A DNA stretch of 64,000 nucleotides. Source: Alphaproteobacteria bacterium (GTDB lineage Bacteria; Pseudomonadota; Alphaproteobacteria; Rhizobiales; Beijerinckiaceae). The first letter of the stretch is position 1, and every line of letters starts with the position of its first letter. A program made the position numbers and the translations under genes. Shown here in pieces: positions 1-8,662 of the stretch. The notes under the pieces were generated by a model. It was not told the origin of the DNA, searched no databases, and worked only from the letters and a program-made list of their open reading frames with translations. The DNA lies in assembly GCA_021325385.1 (NCBI GenBank), contig JAJPHH010000032.1, positions 62,001 through 126,000 on the forward strand. The letters run 5' to 3'.

Positions 1-1136
1 GCTTCTCCGACCAGGGGATGCCCGGCGAGCCGCTGAACGTGCGCCTGAAAGCGCGGCGCCACCCGTCGGACATGGCCGACTATGTCTCTCTCATCGTAGA
101 TGTTGAGGGCCTCCAGGGCGACGGCCGCCGCGGCCGGATGACCCGAATAGGTGAAGCCATGGGCGAAGCTCCCGATCTTTTCGCTTTCCGCAACAATCGC
201 CCGATAGACCTTCTCATTGATCATGAGCGCAGAGATCGGTAGATAGGCGGCGGACAGCTGCTTTGCGACCGTGATCATATCCGGTTCTAGCCCGTATGTT
301 TCCACGCCGAACATATGGCCGGTACGGCCGAAGCCGCAGATCACCTCGTCCGCCACAAACAGGATGTCATGGCGTTTTAGAATAGGCTGAATCTTGTCGA
401 AATAGGTGCGCGGCGGCGTGACGACGCCGCCGGAAACCATCACCGGCTCGGCGAAGAAGGCCGCGATCGTGTCGGCGCCTTCGCGCTCAATTAGCGCTTC
501 CAGCTCGGCCGCGCAGCGGGAAGCGAATTCCTCCTCTGTCTCGCCGGGTTCGCCGTGCCGATAGAAATGCGGGCACATGAGGTGGAAGATGCCGGAAATT
601 GGCAGATCGAAATCGCGATGATTGTTGGGTAGGCCCGTCAAGCTCGCGGTCGCGACCGTCACGCCATGATAGGCGCGCCAACGGGAGATGATTTTCTTCT
701 TCCGCGGCCGGCCGAGCGCGTTGTTGTAGTACCAAATCAGCTTGATAGCCGTGTCGTTCGCCTCGGAGCCCGAATTCGCGAAAAAGACTTTCGACATCGG
801 AACCGGCGCCAAGGCGATCAACCGCTCGGCGAGAAGAGCGCTGGGTTCGGTCGTCTTGTGCCCGAAAGCGTGGTAGAAAGGCATCGTCGCCATTTGTCGC
901 GACGCCGCGGCCGCAAGCCGTTTTTCGCTGAAGCCGAGCGAGGCGCAGAATAGCCCGGCTAGCCCCTCAATATAACGCCGACCGGAAGCGTCGATCACAT
1001 GGACGCCGTCGCCGCCGACAATGACGAGCGGACCTTCTTTTTCGTGCAAAGCGGCGTTCGTGTAGGGATGCAGGTGGAACGCAGCGTCGCGCGCTTCGAG
1101 CGAATTCGGACGAAGATGGCCGACCTGCGTTGACAT
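1..1136 (-). CDS. Class III (omega) aminotransferase, cut by window edge
   Basis: PLP-dependent class III aminotransferase of the SpuC/omega-amino-acid:pyruvate type, expected to move an amino group from a primary amine or omega-amino acid to a keto acid in the cytoplasm. About 378 N-terminal residues are present and the C-terminus lies beyond base 1. It begins MSTQVGHLRPNSLEARD. Seen are the cofactor-phosphate loop FFANSGSEANDTAIK, the segment FVADEVICGFGRTG with the PLP-binding Asp, and the Schiff-base lysine in ITVAKQLSAAYLPISA. It is the last gene of the leftward run behind the amino-acid transporter, which suggests it acts on the imported compound or on a product of the nearby ureohydrolase. 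Family assignment is firm; the substrate is not visible. Confidence 0.88.
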   Translation of the reverse strand, partial: MSTQVGHLRPNSLEARDAAFHLHPYTNAALHEKEGPLVIVGGDGVHVIDASGRRYIEGLAGLFCASLGFSEKRLAAAASRQMATMPFYHAFGHKTTEPSALLAERLIALAPVPMSKVFFANSGSEANDTAIKLIWYYNNALGRPRKKKIISRWRAYHGVTVATASLTGLPNNHRDFDLPISGIFHLMCPHFYRHGEPGETEEEFASRCAAELEALIEREGADTIAAFFAEPVMVSGGVVTPPRTYFDKIQPILKRHDILFVADEVICGFGRTGHMFGVETYGLEPDMITVAKQLSAAYLPISALMINEKVYRAIVAESEKIGSFAHGFTYSGHPAAAAVALEALNIYDERDIVGHVRRVAPRFQAHVQRLAGHPLVGE

Positions 1137-1188
1137 TTTCCGTTCCCAGTCAATGATTATCGAGCGATGTCCGCGGCGGCCGTTCGTT

Positions 1189-2010
1189 TCAGCCGGCCGT
1201 TCGGGTCCTTGATAGGAATTGGCGCAGACGCTCGGATTTTGGATTGGCGAAGATCGCCGCAGGCGCTCCCTCTTCCTCGACCCGGCCGTCATGGACGAAG
1301 AGCACGCGCGACGACACATCGCGCGCAAAGGCCATCTCGTGCGTGACGACGAGCATGGTTCGCCCCTCATCGGCGAGCGACCGCATCACCCGGAGCACTT
1401 CGCCGACAAGCTCCGGGTCGAGCGCCGAGGTCGGTTCGTCGAACAACAGGACTTTCGGGTGCATCGCGAGGGCGCGCGCAATCGCCGCGCGCTGCTGCTG
1501 ACCGCCAGAGAGGTGAGCAGGATAATAATGCCGGCGCTCGGCAAGGCCGACTTTGGCGAGCAGCGCCTCCGCCTCCGCTACGCATTCCAGCCGCGGCCTT
1601 TTCAAGACATGGACTGGGGCTTCGATGACGTTCTCCAAGATCGTCATATGAGACCAGAGGTTGAAACTCTGGAACACCATCGCTGCACTGCGGCGCAGGC
1701 GCTCCACTTGCTTGCGATCCGGACGCTGCAATCGTCCCTTGCGATCCGGCGCGAACCGCAAGGTTTCGTCGCCGATGGTGATCGCGCCGCGGCCGGGCGT
1801 CTCGAGCAGGTTGAGACAGCGGAGCAAGGTCGACTTGCCCGAACCCGATGACCCGAGAATCGAGACGACCTCGCCCTGCGCAGCGCGGAGCGAAACGCCC
1901 TTGAGCACTTCGATGGGACCGAAGCTTTTGTGAAGGTCTTCGACAATGACGGCCGCCGGCCGGTCCCGCGTCGCGGTTCCCGCTTGATCGAGGGCCAAAT
2001 CGCCGATCAC
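1189..2010 (-). CDS. Polar amino acid ABC transporter ATP-binding protein (HisP/GlnQ type)
   Basis: ATPase subunit of a polar-amino-acid (PAAT) importer, 273 residues, slightly long for the family (about 250) because of an N-terminal extension before the ABC domain. Walker A is GSSGSGKST, the Q-loop is [13 protein letters not shown], the signature is LSGGQQQR and Walker B is [14 protein letters not shown], followed by the switch His in VVTHEM. The start codon overlaps the stop of the upstream permease by 4 bp, so the two are translationally coupled. The specificity HisP/OccP/ArtP (basic amino acids or opines) is plausible from the binding protein of this operon but is not proved. Confidence 0.93.
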   Translation of the reverse strand: MIGDLALDQAGTATRDRPAAVIVEDLHKSFGPIEVLKGVSLRAAQGEVVSILGSSGSGKSTLLRCLNLLETPGRGAITIGDETLRFAPDRKGRLQRPDRKQVERLRRSAAMVFQSFNLWSHMTILENVIEAPVHVLKRPRLECVAEAEALLAKVGLAERRHYYPAHLSGGQQQRAAIARALAMHPKVLLFDEPTSALDPELVGEVLRVMRSLADEGRTMLVVTHEMAFARDVSSRVLFVHDGRVEEEGAPAAIFANPKSERLRQFLSRTRTAG

Positions 2011-2738
2011 GCCGATGCTCCTCTTGGCGAGGACGACGGCATGAGGTTAGGCGCGGTCCTGAGATGCGGGGAGAGACGGCGTTCGAGCCAGCCGATGAGG
2101 CGGGTCACGATGAAATTCAGGGCAAGATAGATGGCGCTGGCGCACGCGAAGACTTCGATGGCGCGGTAAGTCTGCGAGATGATTTGCTCGGCGATGCCCG
2201 TGACTTCCGTCAATGTGACGATTGAAGTCAGCGACGTGCCCTTGATCATGAGAATGATTTCGTTGCCGTAGCTTGGCAGGGCCTGCCGGAGCGCAATTGG
2301 CAGCGTGATCCGGCGGTACACCAGCCAAGGCGACATGCCGCAGGCGCGCGCCGCCTCGATTTGCCCGAGCGGGACTGATTGCAACCCGCCGCGGATGATC
2401 TCGGTTCCATAGGCGGATGTATTCAGGGTCAACGCCAGGATCGCGCACCAGAAAGGTTCGCGAAAAAAGCTCCAAAGTCCGATGTCCTGCAGGAACGGCC
2501 GGAACTGACCGAGCCCATAATAGATCAGGAATATTTGCGCCAGGAGCGGCGTCCCTCGAAAAGCGGCGACGAAGCCGCGGATCAGCCACACGAAGAGAGG
2601 TCTTCCGCCCTGCAGCGTCGTCGCTAAGGCCAGGGCGATGAGCAAGCCGAGCGCGACCGACGTCCCGGCGAGCTTGAGCGTAAGCGGCAGCCCGCTCAGC
2701 AGGCGCCGAAAGACGTCGGCAAGGAAGGCGATATCCAT
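2007..2738 (-). CDS. Polar amino acid ABC transporter permease (HisM type)
   Basis: Inner-membrane permease of the PAAT family, about 243 residues. The true start is the ATG ending at 2738 ([10 protein letters not shown]), which overlaps the TGA of the preceding permease. The same frame stays open far upstream, but that extension only shadows the neighbouring permease gene. Several hydrophobic membrane segments are seen, together with [18 protein letters not shown] and the EAA loop region [14 protein letters not shown] that contacts the ATPase. It would pair with the HisQ-type permease next to it to form the translocation channel. Confidence 0.92.
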   Translation of the reverse strand: MDIAFLADVFRRLLSGLPLTLKLAGTSVALGLLIALALATTLQGGRPLFVWLIRGFVAAFRGTPLLAQIFLIYYGLGQFRPFLQDIGLWSFFREPFWCAILALTLNTSAYGTEIIRGGLQSVPLGQIEAARACGMSPWLVYRRITLPIALRQALPSYGNEIILMIKGTSLTSIVTLTEVTGIAEQIISQTYRAIEVFACASAIYLALNFIVTRLIGWLERRLSPHLRTAPNLMPSSSPRGASA

Positions 2739-3457
2739 CACGCAATCCTGACGCCGCGCAAGCTGCGGCGTTCGGCGCGCCGGAACAAAGCGCCGGTCAG
2801 CAGCGCGATGATGAGGTAGAGAGCGGCCGCGCTGCAATAGAAGACAAAGGGTTGGCGAGTCGAACCGGCGCCGACCTGCGCCTGTCGCATAAGTTCGACC
2901 AGGCCAGTCACGGAGACGAGCGCGGAATCCTTGAGCACCAATTGCCAGACATTGCCGAGCCCCGGAAGCGCATAGCGCAGCAATTGCGGAGCAATGATCC
3001 TGCGCAGCATGGTCGGATGGGGCATGCCGAAGGCCCGCGCGGCCTCGAGTTCGCCGCGATGGATAGCGAGGTACGCCCCGCGATAGACCTCCGCCTGGTA
3101 GGCGCCGGAGATAATTGCGAGCGCCGCGACGCCCGTGGCGAAAGCGGGGAGCCCGACGAAGCCTTGCCCGCCGAGCCAATGGCTGACGACGGTCAGGCCG
3201 ACGCTGCCGCCGAAATAGAGAAGATAGATCGTCAAAAGGTCCGGCACGCCGCGGAACAGCGTGCCGTAGCCGTCGGCAAGGGCAGCCCCGAGCGCTCCGC
3301 CGGAGAGCCGAGCGAAAGCGGCGAGGCCTCCCAGAACCGCGCCGGCGGCGAAGCCGGCGATCGAGAGCGCCGTGGTCGTCAGCGCCGCCTTCAGCAGCGC
3401 CGCGCCCCATCCGCCCGCGCCGAAACTCAACACCTCGAAAAGGCTGGAGCTAATCAT
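2738..3457 (-). CDS. Polar amino acid ABC transporter permease (HisQ type)
   Basis: Second permease of the same PAAT importer, 239 residues. FRGVPDLLTIYLLYFGG and the EAA loop GELEAARAFGMPHP are the family hallmarks, with about five hydrophobic segments. It lies 55 bp downstream of the periplasmic binding protein and overlaps the next permease by one base. The gene order (binding protein, permease, permease, ATPase) is typical of HisJQMP/OccTQMP systems. Confidence 0.92.
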   Translation of the reverse strand: MISSSLFEVLSFGAGGWGAALLKAALTTTALSIAGFAAGAVLGGLAAFARLSGGALGAALADGYGTLFRGVPDLLTIYLLYFGGSVGLTVVSHWLGGQGFVGLPAFATGVAALAIISGAYQAEVYRGAYLAIHRGELEAARAFGMPHPTMLRRIIAPQLLRYALPGLGNVWQLVLKDSALVSVTGLVELMRQAQVGAGSTRQPFVFYCSAAALYLIIALLTGALFRRAERRSLRGVRIA

Positions 3458-3512
3458 TTGCGCCTACGCCCGCGATCGGCAGCCTCGTTTCGAACCACGG
3501 CCGGCCGGCGCG

Positions 3513-4367
3513 TCATTGCGGCGGGGTCACATCCGCCTTGAGCCATTTCAGGGACAGCCGCTTCACCGTGCCGTCGGCGATCGCCGACCCGATCGCTTCG
3601 TTGAACATGGCGAGCAGCGTCGTGTCCTTTTTGCGCATGCCGGCGCCGGTGCCGCGACCGAAGACGCCTTTTATGAACTTTGGACCGGCGAGCGTGTACG
3701 CCGAATATTCCGGCTTTCCGAGCGTCGCCGCCAGGGCGGTGCTTTGCGCGAAGAGCGCGTCGACGCGGCCGGCGGCAAGGTCGAGATCATGCTGTTCGGT
3801 GGTCTTGTACTCGCGGATATCGATGACGCCGTCGAAATATTTCTTCAGGAACTGCTGGTTCGTCGTCGCCGCCTGAACGCCAACGGCAAGGCCTTTGACC
3901 AGCGGCTTCATCTTTTCGATCACGGGAGCGGCTGCCGCTTCGTCGTTAAGATCGTATTCGCCGTCCATGCCCGCTTTGGCGAGCGCGCTCGTCTTGGCGA
4001 CGGCGAAGGTGGACGGATCAATCGCATAAGGGCGGCTGAAATTGATAATTTCCAGTCGTTTGTCGGTGATGAACATGGACGCCATGATGACATCGAACTT
4101 GCCGACGTTCAGAGCGGGGATGAGGCCGTCCCAGTCCTGAAGGACGATCGTGCACGTGACCTTCATGCGCGCGCAAAGGTCATTGGCGAGGTCGATTTCG
4201 AATCCCGCCGGCTTGCCGTCCGGGCCAGTGAAGTTCCAGGGCGCGTACGCGCCTTCGGTCGCTATCGTGATCGCGGTCGGCCTATCCTCCGCCGACGCGG
4301 CCGCTCCCCACATCAACGCTGAAATGGTCAACGCGGCCAATGACGCAAGTTTCCCGATCGTCTTCAT
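3513..4367 (-). CDS. Periplasmic amino-acid-binding protein (Lys/Arg/opine type)
   Basis: Solute-binding protein of the PAAT importer. The start at 4367 (MKTIGKLASL) is preferred over an in-frame GTG four codons earlier because that GTG lies inside the Shine-Dalgarno GAGGGA. A clear Sec signal peptide covers about residues 1-26, ending near AASAED. The mature part shows the family pattern: TEGAYAPWNF, GFEIDLANDLCARM, WDGLIPALNVGKFDVIMASM and FSRPYA. The look is closest to lysine/arginine/ornithine or opine binders. Together with the ureohydrolase this suggests a guanidino or basic ligand, which is an inference. Confidence 0.92.
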   Translation of the reverse strand: MKTIGKLASLAALTISALMWGAAASAEDRPTAITIATEGAYAPWNFTGPDGKPAGFEIDLANDLCARMKVTCTIVLQDWDGLIPALNVGKFDVIMASMFITDKRLEIINFSRPYAIDPSTFAVAKTSALAKAGMDGEYDLNDEAAAAPVIEKMKPLVKGLAVGVQAATTNQQFLKKYFDGVIDIREYKTTEQHDLDLAAGRVDALFAQSTALAATLGKPEYSAYTLAGPKFIKGVFGRGTGAGMRKKDTTLLAMFNEAIGSAIADGTVKRLSLKWLKADVTPPQ

Positions 4368-4455
4368 GTGATCCCTCACGATTCGAGGCTTAGCCAGTCC
4401 TCGTCCCTCAAATATCCGTTGGCCACGCCTGGTCAGGCGGGATTTGGAGCTTCGT

Positions 4456-5127
4456 TCATCGCCCAGTTTGCGCCACGAACGCCGCCAGCGCCGGCGCCGT
4501 CTCCAGAATGTGTTTTTCGATCGTCGCCTCCGCGGCGATCGGATCTCCAGCTTCCAACGTCCTAATGATCACACGATGTTCTTCATCGGCGCTGAGCGGC
4601 TTCTCCGCGTGGTGGAGCCAGATGCGCAGATAGGGCTCGATCGTCACATGGAGCCGGGCGATCTGCCGGATGAGCTTAGGCCGTTGACTGTACGAACAGA
4701 GATATTCGTGAAACTGGCGATGCCGGGTGACCCAATCATCGCCGCCTTCGCCGTTGGTTTGCATGCGCGCCAAGAGCCGATCCAATTCCGAAAATGCATC
4801 GGCGTCAAATCGCGGGGTGGCTAGTCGGACAGCGAGCCCTTCGAGGACGGACCGGATTTCGAAGACTTCGTAGATTTCATCGGTGGTGAGCCCGGCGACG
4901 ACGCAACCGCGATTCGGCCGGATCAGCACAAGCCCCTCCGTGCTGAGTCGCCGAAAGGCTTCGCGCACCGGCATCCGGCTCATGCCGATTTCGTTGGCGA
5001 TGTCTTCCGGAATGAGCCGCGTTCCCGGACGGAAGCGGCCGGTGCGAATGCCCTTGAGGACGTGACGATAGGCTTCTTCCTCGGCGGTGCTCGCTGAAAA
5101 AGCGTCAATCGTCTGCACGCTTGTCAT
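4456..5127 (-). CDS. GntR-family (FadR subfamily) transcriptional regulator
   Basis: Cytoplasmic DNA-binding regulator of about 223 residues. The ATG at 5127 (MTSVQTIDAF) gives the normal FadR-type length; the frame stays open upstream, but that stretch crosses the divergent promoter region and is unlikely to be translated. The N-terminal winged helix contains IPEDIANEIGMSRMPVREAF followed by LSTEGLVLI. The C-terminal helical ligand domain is FCD-like, with EVFEIRSVLEGLAVRLA and histidines in HRQFHEYL and ATIEKHI that could bind a metal. It lies between the transporter operon and the divergent ggt gene and so probably controls both. Confidence 0.9.
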   Translation of the reverse strand: MTSVQTIDAFSASTAEEEAYRHVLKGIRTGRFRPGTRLIPEDIANEIGMSRMPVREAFRRLSTEGLVLIRPNRGCVVAGLTTDEIYEVFEIRSVLEGLAVRLATPRFDADAFSELDRLLARMQTNGEGGDDWVTRHRQFHEYLCSYSQRPKLIRQIARLHVTIEPYLRIWLHHAEKPLSADEEHRVIIRTLEAGDPIAAEATIEKHILETAPALAAFVAQTGR

Positions 5128-5145
5128 CCGCACCCAAATCGTGTT

Positions 5146-5161
5146 TGGATTTGTGTATCCA
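5146..5161. promoter_or_regulatory. Candidate FadR-type operator
   Basis: Inverted repeat TGGAT-N6-ATCCA, 19 bp upstream of the regulator's start codon and about 95 bp upstream of the divergent ggt start. A second ATCCA-like half follows at about 5167. Short spaced palindromes in a divergent promoter are the usual targets of FadR-subfamily regulators. The assignment rests on position and symmetry only. Confidence 0.4.
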
Positions 5162-5256
5162 CTTATCCAGTCTGATACGGCCGGGGTCGGACTGTCAAGC
5201 AAAGACGGGACAATTCCCTCGGTTCGGCCAAAACTGAGATAGCGCGGAGCCGTAAC

Positions 5257-6849
5257 ATGCGGGATTTCGAGTCGCCCGGTCGATCCATTGCGACGGGCAA
5301 AAACGGCATGGCCGCTACTTCGCATACGACGGCCACGGCGATCGCCGTCGACATTCTCAGAAGCGGCGGCAACGCGGTCGACGCTGCAATTGCGGCCTGC
5401 GCCGTACAGGGCGTCGTGGAAGCAGGATCAACAGGGATCGGCGGCGATTGCTTCGCGCTGATTTCGCTCGGCGGGTCGGAGAACATCCTCGCCTATAACG
5501 GCTCCGGGCGCCCGCCGATTGCTGCGACTGCGGAATGGTATCAGCGCGAGGGCGTTCGAGCGATCGAACGGAACTCGCCGCACGCCGTCACGATTCCCGG
5601 CGCAGTCGAAGCCTGGTCGCGCCTGATTGGCGATCACGGCCGTCTGCCTTTGGCGGACGTCTTGGCGCCGGCGATCGGCCTGGCGAAGGACGGCTACGCC
5701 ATATCGCCGCGCGTCGCCCATGACGTCGGCAACCAGACGGACCTGCTGAAGCGCGATCCTACCGCGCGGCGAACCTTCCTCTGCGGCGACCAAGCCCCTG
5801 CGGTCGGATCAATCCAACGTCAACCGGCGCTGGCCGACACTTTGACGACCATCGGTCGCGACGGGCCTGATGCTTTCTACCGCGGCGAGATCGCCGCAGA
5901 CATGGTCACGTATTTGAGGAGCCTCGGCGGTCTCCACACGCTCGACGATTTCGCCGGAGCCAAGGGCGAATATGTCGCGCCGATCAAAGCGGAGTTTCGC
6001 GGCCGCACGATCTACGAATGCCCGCCGAATGGCCAAGGCGTCGTCGCGCTCATGATCTTGAAGATCCTGTCGCGTTTCAACGTCCGTCCAGATCCGCTTG
6101 ATCTCGACAATCTTCATATCGAGATCGAAGCGACGCGCCTCGCTTACGCTGCGCGGGACGCCTTGTTGGCCGACCCGGCGACGAGCGACGTTCCGACCGA
6201 TTATCTTCTGTCTGATCGGCTCGCCGACGATTTGGCGGCCAAGATCGACGTCGCTCGTGCGATCGAGGCTCTTCCTTCGTTTGAAACGGTCGCGCATTCG
6301 GACACGGTCTACATCGCGGTCGTGGACAAGGATCGAAACGCCGTCAGCTTGATCAATTCGATATTCCATCCCTATGGCAGCGGACTCGTCAGTCCCATGA
6401 GCGGCGTGCTCTTTCACAATCGCGGCCAGAGCTTCTCTCTGACCGAGGGCCATCCTAATCGGATCGCGCCCGGCAAGCGCCCGATGCACACGATCATTCC
6501 TGGAATGGCGGCCGAAAAGGGACGTGTTTGCATGCCCTTCGGCGTCATGGGCGGACACTATCAGGCGATGGGCCACGCTCATCTCCTCGCCAAATTGTTC
6601 GATCACGGGCTCGATCTGCAAAGCGCGATCGATCTGCCGAGACTGTTTCCATTGCCCGGGACGAACGTCGTCGAAGCTGAAGCGCGGCTGCGGCAGCGCC
6701 ATGGCGCGGCGCTCGAAGCGCGCGGCTTCAAGGTCAAGCCGCCAAATTGGGCGATCGGCGGCGCGCAGGCGATCTGGATCGACTGGGAGCGCGGTTCGCT
6801 CATCGGCGGCTCCGACGGCCGCAAAGACGGATGCGCGATCGGTTTCTGA
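5257..6849 (+). CDS. Gamma-glutamyltransferase family protein (cytoplasmic type)
   Basis: Ntn-hydrolase of the gamma-glutamyltranspeptidase family, 530 residues. It hydrolyses or transfers gamma-glutamyl groups after self-cleavage into two subunits. The N-terminal region shows GGNAVDAAIAACAVQGVVEAGSTGIGGD and the small-subunit start is AHSDTVYIAVVDKDRNAVS, with Thr350 the likely nucleophile. GSGLVSPMSGVLFHNRG follows. There is no signal peptide, unlike periplasmic E. coli GGT, so this is probably a cytosolic YwrD-like enzyme. The start ATG has GGAG seven bases upstream. It is followed 29 bp later by the ureohydrolase gene. A role on a gamma-glutamylated amine intermediate is possible but inferred. 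Confidence 0.9.
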   Translation: MRDFESPGRSIATGKNGMAATSHTTATAIAVDILRSGGNAVDAAIAACAVQGVVEAGSTGIGGDCFALISLGGSENILAYNGSGRPPIAATAEWYQREGVRAIERNSPHAVTIPGAVEAWSRLIGDHGRLPLADVLAPAIGLAKDGYAISPRVAHDVGNQTDLLKRDPTARRTFLCGDQAPAVGSIQRQPALADTLTTIGRDGPDAFYRGEIAADMVTYLRSLGGLHTLDDFAGAKGEYVAPIKAEFRGRTIYECPPNGQGVVALMILKILSRFNVRPDPLDLDNLHIEIEATRLAYAARDALLADPATSDVPTDYLLSDRLADDLAAKIDVARAIEALPSFETVAHSDTVYIAVVDKDRNAVSLINSIFHPYGSGLVSPMSGVLFHNRGQSFSLTEGHPNRIAPGKRPMHTIIPGMAAEKGRVCMPFGVMGGHYQAMGHAHLLAKLFDHGLDLQSAIDLPRLFPLPGTNVVEAEARLRQRHGAALEARGFKVKPPNWAIGGAQAIWIDWERGSLIGGSDGRKDGCAIGF

Positions 6850-6878
6850 ACAGGGCAGCGCGGCGACGGAGAGATTGG

Positions 6879-7955
6879 ATGTTTGATGACAAGAAATTGG
6901 AGCGGCTGCGCGCCAGATATGGCGCTGTAGGCGGCAACGAAATTTACGATTCCCATTTCCAAAAGGTCGCCGCCTCCGTCTTCAAAGACTCGGACAAGCG
7001 GCCGCCGCCCTATGCCGGCGTGCCGACCCTGCTGCGCGCGCCGCATCGTCCCGATTTCAGCGAGAAGACGCACGACGACCTCGACGTCGCCCTCTTGGGC
7101 GTCCCTATGGATCTTGGCGTGACCAACCGATCCGGCGCGCGATTCGGCCCTCGCGCCCTGCGCAACCTCGAGCGGGTCGGAACCTATGAGCACGTCTTTC
7201 GAATGGCGCCGGCCGCCGAACTCTCGATCGCCGATATTGGCGATGTCCCCTTGAGCAGCCGCTACGACTTGGCTGCATGCCACCGGGACATCGAAGCCTT
7301 TGTCGGTCGGCTGGTCGCCGCCGGAATCGTTCCGCTCTCCGTGGGCGGCGATCACTCCGTCAGCCTGCCGATTCTTCGCGCCATCGGCAAAGAGCGGCCG
7401 GTCGGCATGATCCATATCGACGCGCATTGCGACACGAGCGGGTCGTTCGAAGGATGCAAGTTCCATCACGGCGGTCCGTTCCGCCAAGCGGTTCTCGACG
7501 GCGTTCTCGACCCGGAGCGGATGATACAAATCGGAATCCGCGGCAATTCGGAATATCTCTGGGAATTCTCCTATGATTCAGGGATGACCGTGATCCACGC
7601 CGAAGAAGTCTTGGCCATGGGCGTCCCGGCGGTCATTCGCAAAGCTCGCGAGGTCGCTGGCGAAGGCCCGACCTACGTCTCGTTCGACGTCGACAGTCTC
7701 GATCCCGCTTTTGCCCCTGGCACCGGCACGCCGGAAGTCGGCGGGCTGAGTTCGGCCGACGCGTTGGCGATTCTCAGAGGCTGCCGAGGCCTCGACGTCG
7801 TCGGCGGCGACGTGGTCGAAGTCTCCCCGCAATACGACCCGACGACCAACACCGCGCAGGCGGCGGGCCAGGTCTTGTTCGCGATCCTGTGCCTCGCCGC
7901 GTCCGCTTTGCCCGCCCGGCCCAGGCGCGGGGCGCAGAACGTGCGTGAGCCGTGA
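6879..7955 (+). CDS. Agmatinase/ureohydrolase family protein (SpeB-like)
   Basis: Binuclear manganese ureohydrolase, 358 residues, that should cleave a guanidino compound to an amine and urea. The metal-binding motifs are complete: SVGGDHSVSLP, MIHIDAHCDTS and FDVDSLDPAFAPGTGTPE. The start at 6879 (MFDDKKLERL) has GGAGA just upstream; earlier in-frame codons overlap ggt. The extended N-terminus with YAGVPTLLRAP is typical of agmatinase, guanidinobutyrase and guanidinopropionase relatives, which cannot be told apart by eye. It is co-transcribed with ggt and stands opposite a basic-amino-acid importer and aminotransferase. Confidence 0.9.
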   Translation: MFDDKKLERLRARYGAVGGNEIYDSHFQKVAASVFKDSDKRPPPYAGVPTLLRAPHRPDFSEKTHDDLDVALLGVPMDLGVTNRSGARFGPRALRNLERVGTYEHVFRMAPAAELSIADIGDVPLSSRYDLAACHRDIEAFVGRLVAAGIVPLSVGGDHSVSLPILRAIGKERPVGMIHIDAHCDTSGSFEGCKFHHGGPFRQAVLDGVLDPERMIQIGIRGNSEYLWEFSYDSGMTVIHAEEVLAMGVPAVIRKAREVAGEGPTYVSFDVDSLDPAFAPGTGTPEVGGLSSADALAILRGCRGLDVVGGDVVEVSPQYDPTTNTAQAAGQVLFAILCLAASALPARPRRGAQNVREP

Positions 7956-7978
7956 GCTTTCCGGTGTAATAGTTAAGC

Positions 7979-8003
7979 CGATGGTGCCAGGGGCGGAATC
8001 GAA
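7979..8003. repeat. Left attachment-site copy of the tRNA-Phe 3' end
   Basis: This stretch repeats the end of tRNA-Phe (30799-30824) over 25 of 26 bases, with one C missing in the CCC run. It covers the T-loop, T-stem and acceptor 3' strand with CCA. It begins 24 bp after the ureohydrolase stop codon and marks the distal end of the island. The missing base breaks the acceptor pairing, so this copy is not part of a functional tRNA. Confidence 0.8.
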
Positions 8004-8328
8004 TATTAAACGCAAGCAATTGATACATAACGCGTCTCTCAATGAGATTTGGGGAGGGGCCAACAACGAGGCCAACGCGATTTCCGCCTTAAAAAATCAC
8101 GGGTTCGATTCCCTCGCTAAGCCGACGCTCGATCTCGGCAGCAAAAAACCAGAAGCCAAAAGTGGAGGGGCGTCCGTTTTCGCGTCAGCGAGATCATGCA
8201 TCAAAAGCACCGGCAGCGAGAGCATGATTCGCGCGACCGCAGAATAGCAAAATGCTGATCTCCGCATCCGACCGCATTGAGCAGCAAAACACAGCTTTGC
8301 ACGTCGAACAAACCGCACTCGCGATGGC
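8004..8328. other. Non-coding left end of the island
   Basis: About 325 bp without a convincing gene. It contains the arm-site motif at 8057-8076 and, at 8090-8108, a short T-arm-like stretch (GGGTTCGATTCCC) resembling the universal T-loop of tRNAs, perhaps a scar from another tRNA-directed integration. The remainder shows no coding or repeat signal that I can support. Confidence 0.4.
8057..8076 (+). repeat. Putative integrase arm-type sites (left end)
   Basis: GGGCCAACAA at 8057-8066, followed by the shorter GGCCAAC at 8070-8076. The same 10-mer occurs twice in tandem and once inverted just upstream of the integrase gene at the other end. Matching short repeats near both att cores are what arm-type integrase sites look like. 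Confidence 0.5.
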
Positions 8329-8348
8329 GACAAATCTCGGAATTTGTC
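8329..8348. promoter_or_regulatory. Palindromic operator candidate upstream of HTH gene
   Basis: Perfect inverted repeat GACAAAT-N6-ATTTGTC, ending 35 bp before the ATG at 8384. Position and symmetry suggest an operator for the small HTH protein downstream or for another island regulator. No binding protein can be named from sequence. Confidence 0.4.
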
Positions 8349-8383
8349 TAGATTGATCCGCCATCGCCCGCACGAACGCGGGC

Positions 8384-8662
8384 ATGACCGCCGGAGTCAA
8401 ACCGGCCAACGATGGCGAGACAATCTTGGAACAACTTGCACTGACGGTCGCCGAGGCGTGCGCCGCGGCTCGGATCGGTCGAACCACACTCTACGAGGCG
8501 ATCAAGAAGGGCGATCTCGTCGCCGCAAAGTACGGCCGCAAGACTCTCGTTCGCGTCGATGATTTGCGCAGCTGGCTCGCGCGGCTTCCGACGATCCACG
8601 CAACTCAGAACAACGACGAGAACAGCACGGCGGCGAGCCATGAAGCCGCTCGCCAACGCTAA
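8384..8662 (+). CDS. Small HTH DNA-binding protein (excisionase/AlpA-like)
   Basis: A 92-residue protein. Residues about 22-70 form an HTH_17/MerR-type fold: LTVAEACAAARIGRTTLYEAIKKG, a short wing GRKTLVRVDDL and a terminal helix. This family acts as excisionase or as regulator of island genes. The C-terminal 25 residues are polar and unstructured in appearance. Its 3' end overlaps the replication-like gene by 23 bp, so the two are probably co-transcribed. It could be either a recombination directionality factor or a transcription factor for replication. Confidence 0.65.
   Translation: MTAGVKPANDGETILEQLALTVAEACAAARIGRTTLYEAIKKGDLVAAKYGRKTLVRVDDLRSWLARLPTIHATQNNDENSTAASHEAARQR

Noticed and set aside
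2738-3410. A 467-residue open frame covering both permease genes
   Set aside because: Only the part from 2738 leftward matches a permease; the rest is an out-of-frame shadow of the HisQ-type gene.
3372-4322. Plus-strand open frame opposite the binding protein
   Set aside because: Arg-rich shadow in GC-rich DNA; the minus strand encodes a textbook binding protein.
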